Shown here piece by piece: positions 31,124-37,021 of a stretch of DNA of 37,021 bases. Position 1 is the first letter of the stretch. Every line of letters starts with the position of its first letter. Below the pieces are notes generated by a model that saw only the letters and a program-made list of their open reading frames with translations, did no database searches and was not told where the DNA came from. The position numbers were made by a program, and so were the translations under genes. This DNA is from Rhizobacter sp. (GTDB lineage: Bacteria > Pseudomonadota > Gammaproteobacteria > Burkholderiales > Burkholderiaceae_C), in NCBI GenBank assembly GCA_021153565.1, contig JAJKJU010000147.1, positions 1 through 37,021 on the forward strand. Direction: 5' to 3'.

Positions 31124-32179
31124 GTGATTCAACGAAACTCCCCGTGCTTGCTCGCGTTGTTGGCGCTGTTCACCACTCTCTTCTGCGTTCGCGCAGATGC
31201 GGCGCCTGCCAAGTGCGTCACTGACTGCACACCGCGCATCGGCATCGTGTCGGCCTTTGGAGAGGAAGCCGACATCCTGATCGCGCAGGCAGGCCAAAAG
31301 CGCGAATACAAGATCAACGGCAATCGCTTCACGACCGGCACCTTGCGCGGCAATCGCGTAGTCATCGTGTTGAGCGGCGTGAGCATGATCAACTCGACCA
31401 TGGTCACGCAACTGTTGCTCGATCACTTCCGCATCGAACGCTTGCTCATGAGCGGGATCGCAGGCGGCATCAATCCGAATCATCACGTGGGCGACGTGAT
31501 GATTCCCGAGCGCTGGGCAATGCCGCTGGAGGTCTACTGGAACCACGATTCAAGCTTGCCGGCGCCGTGCGGCGAGGCCGGCAATGTGGGTTGCCTCGGA
31601 CTCAAGCTCGCCAGCCCCGAAGGGCGCGCATTGCCGCCATTCAGCCTGCCCTCAGCATCCACGGGCCTCTTCATGCGAGAGAACTTCGTGATGACTGCGG
31701 GCAATGCGCCACGCGGCGAATTCCGCTTCGACTATGAAGTCGATTCAGCCATGCTCTCGGTGGCACGTTCGATTCAGCCTGCCTTGCAGCGATGCGGTCC
31801 GAAAGCAACAAAGGGCGCCACAAGCGAACCCGATCCGAAGCTGTGTGTCACCACGCAGCCTCGCCTCGTCGTTGGTGGCCGGGGCGTGTCGGGCACAGCC
31901 TTCCTTGCAAATCCTCATTACCGAAGCTATCTCTTCGAGCAGTTGCAAGCACAGACTTTCGAGATGGAGACCGCCGCCCTCGCCCACGTGGCTTATGCCA
32001 ATCACGTTCCCTACATTGCATTTCGCAGCCTCAGCGATCTGGCCGGCGCGGAAGAATTCAATGCCGACGTGGGAGCGCTGTTCGCAAGCGGGCTCGCTGA
32101 AGCCAACGCATCGGCCGTGACGCTTGCATTCCTTGACGCATGGGCGAAGCGCTTGAACAAGACGGGAGCCGTGCAATGA
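31124..32179 (+). CDS. Exported nucleoside phosphorylase/nucleosidase-family protein (MTAN-like)
   Basis: 351 aa from a GTG at 31124 with AAGAAG upstream. The signal peptide is MIQRNSPCLLALLALFTTLF up to ADA, then the mature protein. The fold is PNP/UDP phosphorylase: IGIVSAFGEEADILI, LLMSGIAGGINPNHHVGDVMIP, and FEMETAALAHVAYANHVPYIAFRSLSDLAG. The last segment contains the EMEtaA ribose-binding and SD catalytic motifs of methylthioadenosine/S-adenosylhomocysteine nucleosidases. Typical MTAN enzymes are about 230 aa and cytoplasmic; this one is exported and carries extra Cys-containing insertions (CVTDC, CGEAGNVGC). It could scavenge or modify nucleosides outside the inner membrane. The true substrate is unknown. 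Confidence 0.85.
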   Translation: MIQRNSPCLLALLALFTTLFCVRADAAPAKCVTDCTPRIGIVSAFGEEADILIAQAGQKREYKINGNRFTTGTLRGNRVVIVLSGVSMINSTMVTQLLLDHFRIERLLMSGIAGGINPNHHVGDVMIPERWAMPLEVYWNHDSSLPAPCGEAGNVGCLGLKLASPEGRALPPFSLPSASTGLFMRENFVMTAGNAPRGEFRFDYEVDSAMLSVARSIQPALQRCGPKATKGATSEPDPKLCVTTQPRLVVGGRGVSGTAFLANPHYRSYLFEQLQAQTFEMETAALAHVAYANHVPYIAFRSLSDLAGAEEFNADVGALFASGLAEANASAVTLAFLDAWAKRLNKTGAVQ

Positions 32180-32342
32180 ACGATGTGGTAAGCGCTGTTC
32201 AAAGTCGCATCAAAGAATGATCACCTTGTTCCTCCCGTTCATTGGGCGCGAATCCTCGCACACACGGAAGGGCTGATCGAACTGCGCCTTCTCTTCTCAA
32301 CTCTCCTCAAGCAGGGATGATCAGAGCACCTTGCAAGCGAGG

Positions 32343-34247
32343 TCAGGCGACCAGCGCCAACTCTTCATCGCCGGCGCCCGACAACACGCGCTTCAACCTC
32401 ACCCCGCTCACTGTTTCCTGCCCCAGCAGCAACTCCGCCAAGGACGTGAGCCGATCGCGCTTCTCCTCGAGCACGCGCCGGCATTCCACTTGTGCGTTCT
32501 CCAGCAACTGACGCGCTTCATCCAGCAGCGACTTTTGCACGTCCGGACCAATCAATTCCCTGGGCACGCCGGCCATGCTTAACAGGCCGAAGGTCTTGCC
32601 AAAACCGTACGAGCCGATCATTGACGTCGCCAGTTCCGAGGCGCGCTTCAAGTCATCGGCCGCACCGGAAGATGCATTGCCGAACGCGATCAACTCCGCC
32701 TCGCGCCCCGCCAGCATCATTGCCAGGCGCGACAGCAGTTCCTGCTCGCCGTGCAAGGGCTCTTCGTTGTGGCGCGCCACATAGGTCACGCCCAAAGCCG
32801 GCCCCCGAGGCTCGATGCTCACGCGCTCGACGATGCCGGCATTGAGCACGTGCGCCACCAGCGCATGGCCCGATTCGTGGAAAGCAATACGCCGTAGCGT
32901 TTCGGGCGTGATGATCGACTTGGTGGCCGACACCTCACCGCCGAGCTGATGCGTCTCCAGCGATTGATAGACCCGCTCTTGACTCACGGACGACTCACCC
33001 GCTTCCGCCGCATACGCAGCCGCCCGGTTCACGCAGTTCGCGATGTCTGCGGGCGACATGCCCATGGCGGTGCGCGCGATGGACGCGACGTCAATGCCCT
33101 TGTCGGCTTTGACATTGCCGAGGTACAGCGAGAACAGCGCCTCACGCTCCGGTGCGGTCGGCAGCGCGGTACGCACCGACAGGTCGAATCGTCCCGGGCG
33201 GCACATTGCTTCATCGAGGTTCTCGATGTGGTTCGTGGCGCCGATGACCACCACGTTCTCGAGCGCAGAAAAGCCGTCCATCTCCACCAGCAGGCGGTTG
33301 ATGATGCGGTTTTGTTCCTGTTCGCCGCCGTGCGCATCCTTGCCGCTCGATCGCTTGCCGATGCCGTCGATTTCGTCGATGAAGATGATGCAAGGCGCCG
33401 CGGCGCGTGCCCGCGTGAAAAGCTCCTTCACCTTGCTGATGCCGGCACCGTAAAACATGGAGCTGAAATAGGAGCCGTCGACGCTGATGAAGCTCGCACG
33501 GCATTCGCCGGCCAGCGCCTTGGCGAGCAAGGTCTTGCCGGTTCCGGGCGGCCCTTCGAGCAGCACGCCGCGCGGCGCCCGGGCACCCACCGCTGCGTAT
33601 TGCTCGGGGTCCTTCATGAACGCGGCTACTCGGCGAAGTGCCTTCTTGGCTTCCTCAGCGCCAATCACGTCCTTGAATTGCGTGTCGGGCTTTTCAGCCA
33701 GCTTGGTGCGGTTGCCCATGGAGCCACGCGTCTGGAAGTAGACGAAGGCGCCGATGATGAGCCCGATGGGCAGCAGCGATGCGAGCACGCCCGCCACTTT
33801 GTCCAGCGCCTGCGTTGCCTTCTGGCTGGCGGTGCGAGCATCAATGTCGATGCTCGTGAGCGCGAACCCGTTGGTGACGCTCAAGGAGCCGAGGTGCGAG
33901 GCCAGATCGTTCTTGCAGCCCAAGCCACAGTCGATGAGGCGGGTGCTGAAATGACCACCTTGCCGGGTGGTGTAGAGAACGTGGATGCCGTCAACTGCCA
34001 CAGCCGTGACTTCTTTCGCGCTCACTGCGCGTTCGAATTCCGAAGCCTCTTTCGGATTCGCGAGCCAGGTTTCAGGCGCCTTCTCAAAGGCCTGCGCCGT
34101 CGGGTTCTTGCGGGCTTGCGCTTCACTGGACGCGCGTTCTTGCAGCAGCACGAGCCCGAGCAATGAGAGACACACCATCAGCACGGCGGCTGCCTTCATC
34201 AGTTTGATTCGTACGTCTGTCCCGGGCTGCTTGCTTGCGCTGTCCAT
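32343..34247 (-). CDS. FtsH-like membrane AAA+ metalloprotease paralogue
   Basis: 634 aa. Membrane helices at about 16-36 and 150-171 flank a periplasmic region. Walker A GPPGTGKT 232-239, Walker B IIFIDEID 287-294, pore loop MFYG, second-region ARPGRFD-like CRPGRFD, zinc site HESGH 457-461 and downstream Asp531/532 are all in place, so it should be an active ATP-dependent protease. The periplasmic part contains CGLGC and differs from housekeeping FtsH, and the context lacks the usual rlmE/folP neighbours, so I read it as an accessory paralogue. It is convergent with the nucleosidase gene. Several short palindromes lie upstream (34302-34361). Substrates are unknown. Confidence 0.9.
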   Translation of the reverse strand: MDSASKQPGTDVRIKLMKAAAVLMVCLSLLGLVLLQERASSEAQARKNPTAQAFEKAPETWLANPKEASEFERAVSAKEVTAVAVDGIHVLYTTRQGGHFSTRLIDCGLGCKNDLASHLGSLSVTNGFALTSIDIDARTASQKATQALDKVAGVLASLLPIGLIIGAFVYFQTRGSMGNRTKLAEKPDTQFKDVIGAEEAKKALRRVAAFMKDPEQYAAVGARAPRGVLLEGPPGTGKTLLAKALAGECRASFISVDGSYFSSMFYGAGISKVKELFTRARAAAPCIIFIDEIDGIGKRSSGKDAHGGEQEQNRIINRLLVEMDGFSALENVVVIGATNHIENLDEAMCRPGRFDLSVRTALPTAPEREALFSLYLGNVKADKGIDVASIARTAMGMSPADIANCVNRAAAYAAEAGESSVSQERVYQSLETHQLGGEVSATKSIITPETLRRIAFHESGHALVAHVLNAGIVERVSIEPRGPALGVTYVARHNEEPLHGEQELLSRLAMMLAGREAELIAFGNASSGAADDLKRASELATSMIGSYGFGKTFGLLSMAGVPRELIGPDVQKSLLDEARQLLENAQVECRRVLEEKRDRLTSLAELLLGQETVSGVRLKRVLSGAGDEELALVA

Positions 34248-34301
34248 GTGCCATTCCGTTGAACGTGTTTAGATGGGTCGCCCTGGGTCACGCAGATTGG
34301 A

Positions 34302-34361
34302 TGTAGAAACTACACGCATTGCCGGCCGCAGGTCGCACCATGCCTCGGAGAATAGGCATGG
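34302..34361. promoter_or_regulatory. Two short palindromes upstream of the FtsH-like gene
   Basis: TGTAG-AAA-CTACA (34302-34314) and CCATGCCT-N8-AGGCATGG (34338-34361) are perfect inverted repeats 55 to 114 bp before the ATG at 34247. They may be operator sites or 5'-UTR hairpins. No terminator-like T-run follows on either strand. Confidence 0.4.
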
Positions 34362-34441
34362 CATCACTGAGGGTACGGGGAAGTGTGCTTCGAGAAGCGC
34401 CGAAGAGGCGCGTCGAAGCGGGCGTATTCCAAGCTTAGGTG

Positions 34442-34486
34442 TAGTGACGCGCCATGATGCCGGGCCAATATCGTTGCGCGTCACTA
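34442..34486. repeat. 10-bp inverted repeat between effector candidate and ftsH-like gene
   Basis: TAGTGACGCG (34442-34451) and CGCGTCACTA (34477-34486) are exact reverse complements with a 25-nt spacer. The site is 48 bp beyond the stop of the repeat protein (34535). It may be a transcript-end structure or a regulator site; the arms are too far apart for a classic terminator. Confidence 0.4.
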
Positions 34487-34534
34487 GGTAGCAAAATTTC
34501 GGCTTTCCCAGGCCCTTGCCCATTCATACAAACG

Positions 34535-36280
34535 CTACGCAAGTGAGTTTTGCAATTCCCCCTCCTGGTCGGCTATTGCATTGGGTTCGGCGCCCAAGCT
34601 GATCTCGGCGGCGACGAGGCTGTACTGGGCCTCGCTCAGATGCGCCACTCCCGCGGCCAGCCCGGCTATCGCATGAGCTTTGCCATTGTCAGTGCTGAGG
34701 CCGAGGGCCGCGGCCACGAGGGCGTCGCGCTGGGAATCGCTCAGATGCGCCAATGCCGCACCCAGCCCATTTATCGCACGAGCCTTGTCGAAGCTGTCGT
34801 GGAGGCCGATGGCGGCAACGACTAGGCTCTCACGCTGGGAATCGCTTAGATGCGCCGCTCCCTCGCCCAACCCCCTTATCGCATGAGTCTTGTCGAAGCT
34901 GTCGCCGAGGCCGATGGCGGCGACGACGAGGCTCTCGCGCTGGGAGTCGCTCAGGTGCGCCGCTCGCGCGCCCAGCCCGGCTATCGCAAGGGGCTGACCG
35001 TAGCTCTCGCCCAGGTCGATCGTGGCGGCGACGAGGCGCTCGCGCTGGGCGTCGCTCAGATGCGCCAATCCCGCGCCCAGTCCGGCTATCGCATCACCCT
35101 TTGCGCGGACATTGCCGACGCTGATGGCGGCGACGACAAGCCGGTCGCGCTGGGCCTCGCTCAGATGCGCCAATCCCGCCCCCAGTCCGGCTATTGCATC
35201 AGCCTTGTGGCAGTTATTGACGAGACTGAGGGCAGCGGTAACGAGGCGCTCGCGCTGGGCCTCGCTCAGATGCGCGATTCCTGCGCCAAGACCGGCAATC
35301 GCGCGGGCCTTTTCGTCGCCATAGGGGAGGCCGATGGCGGCGGCGACGAGACTCTCGCGCTGGGAGTCGCTCAGATGCGCCATTCTTGCGCCAAACGCAC
35401 CTATAGCGAGACCGTTGCCGTAATAGTTGCTGCCGATCACGGTGGCGACGAGGGTTTCGCGCTGGTGTTCGCGCAGATGTGCCAGGACCGCGCTCAGCCC
35501 GACTATCGCAGCGGTCGCGAAGGGGGCCTCTATGCCGATAGCGGCGACGACGAGTTTGTCGCGCTGGAGAACGTTCAAATGCACGGCTCCCTTCGCCAGA
35601 CCACCGATCGCTCTGGCTATTTCGCTGGGAAAGGCGAGCGGCGCCTCGCTAACCCAGTCGACAAGGCGCTCGCGCTGGCGCTCGTTCAGATGCGCCACTT
35701 TCTCGCACAGCGCGGCTATCGCATCGGCCTGCCTTCTGCCATGGGTGAAGCCGATCGCGGCGGACACGAGGCGTTCTTGCTGCTGCGGACTCAAGAGTTC
35801 GAGCATGGATGAATATGTCGCAACACGGTGGGTGAGTTCGCGGTCGCTGCAGCTGCGGACATGACGTTCAGCGGCTTGCATCAGGCGGCCCAACAGTCGG
35901 TATGGTCGGAATTTGGGGTGGGAGTCGACTCCCTGAACCAACTTCCGTAGAGCGGGAGACGTCCCCGACAGGGCGATCAGACTTCGGGCCATCGAAGGTG
36001 CTTCGCTCGGCAAGTGGCCGAGGCGCAAGCGGTCGAGGATATTCACCTGAGCGTCCGTTTGGAGCCCTTCGAGAAGCGATAGGTCCGCTTTGGGCCGTTC
36101 GAAAGGTGATAGTCCTCGTGGCGCGAAGCGGTCCGATGACGATGTCCTCGCATGCGGACGGCCCGGAAAGACCGCTCTCTCGGCCTGGTCGTGATTCCGG
36201 TGTGGATCGCCTTGCTGGCCCGCCGCGCGGCTTGGCGAATGTCGCGTACTCGTGACTGACCTGGAAGAGACGCAACCCAT
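34535..36280 (-). CDS. Candidate type III effector: MGCVSS N-terminus and about twelve 35-residue helical repeats
   Basis: 581 aa. It begins MGCVSS, the same acylation-type start (Gly2, Cys3) as the effectors AvrB and AvrRpm1, then a Ser/Arg-rich, poorly ordered ~50 residues like a type III secretion signal. Residues 163-547 are eleven full tandem repeats (35, 37, 34, 34, then seven of exactly 35) plus a decayed twelfth. The pattern is L-S-x-x-Q-R-x-x-L-V-x-A-A-I-x-L, five variable residues, K-A-x-A-I-x-G-L-G-A-G-L-A-H: two helices per unit. Most variation falls in the inter-helix loop (PYGDE, VNNCH, GNVRA, GESYG, GDSFD). A PIP box and -10 precede it. No enzyme domain, signal peptide or membrane span. 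I do not recognise a named family. The ribosome site is weak. Confidence 0.7.
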   Translation of the reverse strand: MGCVSSRSVTSTRHSPSRAAGQQGDPHRNHDQAERAVFPGRPHARTSSSDRFAPRGLSPFERPKADLSLLEGLQTDAQVNILDRLRLGHLPSEAPSMARSLIALSGTSPALRKLVQGVDSHPKFRPYRLLGRLMQAAERHVRSCSDRELTHRVATYSSMLELLSPQQQERLVSAAIGFTHGRRQADAIAALCEKVAHLNERQRERLVDWVSEAPLAFPSEIARAIGGLAKGAVHLNVLQRDKLVVAAIGIEAPFATAAIVGLSAVLAHLREHQRETLVATVIGSNYYGNGLAIGAFGARMAHLSDSQRESLVAAAIGLPYGDEKARAIAGLGAGIAHLSEAQRERLVTAALSLVNNCHKADAIAGLGAGLAHLSEAQRDRLVVAAISVGNVRAKGDAIAGLGAGLAHLSDAQRERLVAATIDLGESYGQPLAIAGLGARAAHLSDSQRESLVVAAIGLGDSFDKTHAIRGLGEGAAHLSDSQRESLVVAAIGLHDSFDKARAINGLGAALAHLSDSQRDALVAAALGLSTDNGKAHAIAGLAAGVAHLSEAQYSLVAAEISLGAEPNAIADQEGELQNSLA

Positions 36281-36313
36281 GGCTTGAACTTGATGTGAAT
36301 GGAGGAATGACCC

Positions 36314-36319
36314 AAATTA
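36314..36319 (-). promoter_or_regulatory. -10 element TAATTT (YANNNT) paired with PIP box
   Basis: On the minus strand TAATTT begins exactly 32 nt after the PIP box at 36352-36376, within the 30-32 nt consensus. It ends 33 nt before the effector candidate's ATG, almost the same distance as at the solo HTH gene. Confidence 0.65.
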
Positions 36320-36351
36320 GACCCTTCTCCGGCACACACCATGGCGTTCAA

Positions 36352-36376
36352 CCGAAGTGCTGTTCGAGTGGACGAA
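36352..36376 (-). promoter_or_regulatory. PIP/hrpII box upstream of the repeat effector candidate
   Basis: Minus strand reads TTCGT-N15-TTCGG, a full match to TTCGB-N15-TTCGB, the box bound by HrpX (Xanthomonas, Acidovorax) or HrpB (Ralstonia) at type III effector genes. The downstream -10 at 36314-36319 has consensus spacing. It lies between the arsC-like gene's 3' end (36448) and the effector ATG (36280) and points at the effector. Confidence 0.7.
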
Positions 36377-36447
36377 AAACAGCCCCACTGAGGAGGTCTG
36401 TCGGAATACGTTCTCGTTGCAGAAACCACTTCTGGATGGACCCGGCG

Positions 36448-36873
36448 CTACTTGGCAAGACGGCCTTGTGCGTCGATGACGACCTCGCCATCCTCTTTGG
36501 AGAACGGTCCCTTCTGGGCCCCCGGCAAGATGTCGAGAACCACTTCCGAGGGTCGGCATAGCACCGCACCCATGGGTGTCACCACGATGGGGCGGTTGAT
36601 GAGAATGGGATGCGCGAGCATCAGATCGATCAGCTCGTCGTCACTCCATTTGGAGTCGTCAAGCCCCAGCTCGTCATAAGGTGTCCCCTTGCGTCGCAAC
36701 ACATTTCGTACAGGCAGGCCCATGGCCGCGATGAGGGCGACGACCTCGTCTCGCGAAGGCGGCGTCTTCAGGTATTCGACGACGGTGGGCTCTTCACCGC
36801 TGTTGCGAATGAGCGCCAGCGCGTTTCGCGAGGTTCCGCAGGCAGGGTTGTGATAGATCTTGATGCTGGACAT
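36448..36873 (-). CDS. arsC: Glutaredoxin-dependent arsenate reductase ArsC
   Basis: 141 aa from the ATG at 36873; an upstream in-frame extension runs into the repeat and is not expected to be translated. The catalytic site is YHNPACGTSRNAL with Cys12. Arg60, Arg94 and Arg107 fall exactly at the positions used by the E. coli plasmid R773 enzyme to hold arsenate, and the length is the same. It reduces arsenate to arsenite with glutathione and glutaredoxin. No arsR, arsB or arsenite pump is seen nearby, so it stands alone in this window. Confidence 0.9.
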   Translation of the reverse strand: MSSIKIYHNPACGTSRNALALIRNSGEEPTVVEYLKTPPSRDEVVALIAAMGLPVRNVLRRKGTPYDELGLDDSKWSDDELIDLMLAHPILINRPIVVTPMGAVLCRPSEVVLDILPGAQKGPFSKEDGEVVIDAQGRLAK

Positions 36874-36901
36874 GTGGCAATTCTCAATGAAGCTGTTCTT
36901 G

Positions 36902-37021
36902 TTAGGACATGGCCCGGAACAAGTTCCCGTTTTGGGGGCGCTGGGCGGGATGCGATGCAAGGCGCTACTAGCGCCGTGTGGCGAGCCACACAAGTGAGGA
37001 GCAACGCCGCAGCGCGCCCGC
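36902..37021. repeat. Structured repeat, copy 2 (cut by the window end)
   Basis: Starts TTAGGACATGGCCCGG like 22842-23003 and stays nearly identical through both inner hairpins. One inner stem changes from GGCGCT/GGCGCC to GGCGCT/AGCGCC, turning a G-T wobble into a T-A pair, so the structure is kept. It lies 28 bp upstream of the arsC start. The right arm is beyond the window. Confidence 0.8.

Noticed and set aside
34640-35794. Tandem 105-bp periodicity considered as a non-coding satellite or CRISPR
   Set aside because: The open frame is continuous and conservation follows codon positions of a helical protein repeat.
36874-36993. Extended N-terminus for ArsC
   Set aside because: It would be encoded by the structured repeat; the ATG at 36873 places Cys12, Arg60, Arg94 and Arg107 at the canonical positions.

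Overview
This window is a high-GC, gene-dense stretch of a betaproteobacterial chromosome. I infer Burkholderiales, probably Comamonadaceae of the Acidovorax/Paracidovorax type. The reasons are the layout of the type VI secretion (T6SS) locus, the dispersed repeat families, a RAYT transposase, and two promoter motifs (PIP/hrpII boxes) of the kind used by HrpX/HrpB in plant-associated bacteria with a group II type III secretion system. No rRNA or tRNA gene is visible and the genus is not proven.

Layout. 1-317: tandem palindromic repeats. 371-3012: divergent T6SS serine/threonine kinase (-) and TssJ lipoprotein (+), followed by a 157-bp element with 22-bp inverted ends. 3203-7112: patchy accessory zone with a GNAT acetyltransferase, a small membrane protein, an internally shortened TIGR02270 gene, a RAYT transposase, a cut-off second TIGR02270 gene and a beta-propeller-like gene. 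7143-14321: VgrG spike and cargo cassette (PAAR-like/GHH nuclease fusion, thiolase-like adaptor, DUF2169, DUF6484, VgrG, and a separate His-Me-finger-like nuclease). 14341-26715: the core tss operon, read from high to low coordinates: tssA, tssB, tssC, hcp, hcp, tagJ, tssE, a deaminase-like gene, tssF, tssG, tssH. 26975-29546: hybrid histidine kinase and NarL-type response regulator. 29547-32179: solo LuxR-type HTH gene with a PIP box, a secreted Cys-rich protein and a secreted nucleosidase. 32343-36280: FtsH-like protease and a 581-aa repeat protein with a PIP box. 36448-36873: ArsC-like reductase, then the second copy of a repeat also found between the two hcp genes.

How it works together. 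TssB/C form the contractile sheath, Hcp the tube, TssE/F/G the baseplate, TssA the assembly chaperone, TssH (ClpV) the sheath-recycling ATPase, and VgrG plus the PAAR-like protein the spike. DUF2169, DUF6484 and the thiolase-like protein are typical spike-cassette partners that probably help load the nuclease cargo. TssJ belongs to the membrane complex, but its partners tssK, tssL and tssM are not in this window. The kinase and possibly the two-component pair are candidate regulators.

Most unusual points. (1) The 581-aa protein has an AvrB/AvrRpm1-like N-terminus (MGCVSS), about 12 near-35-residue repeats whose variation is concentrated in one loop, and a full-consensus PIP box with a correctly spaced -10. 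It is a candidate type III effector. (2) A second full-consensus PIP box precedes a solo LuxR HTH gene. (3) A lower-GC gene between tssE and tssF carries a deaminase-like PCxxC motif, but Asp replaces the usual zinc-binding His/Cys. (4) Two copies of a dispersed repeat are translated in frame inside the middle domain of TssH. (5) Several palindromic elements end on or over stop codons.
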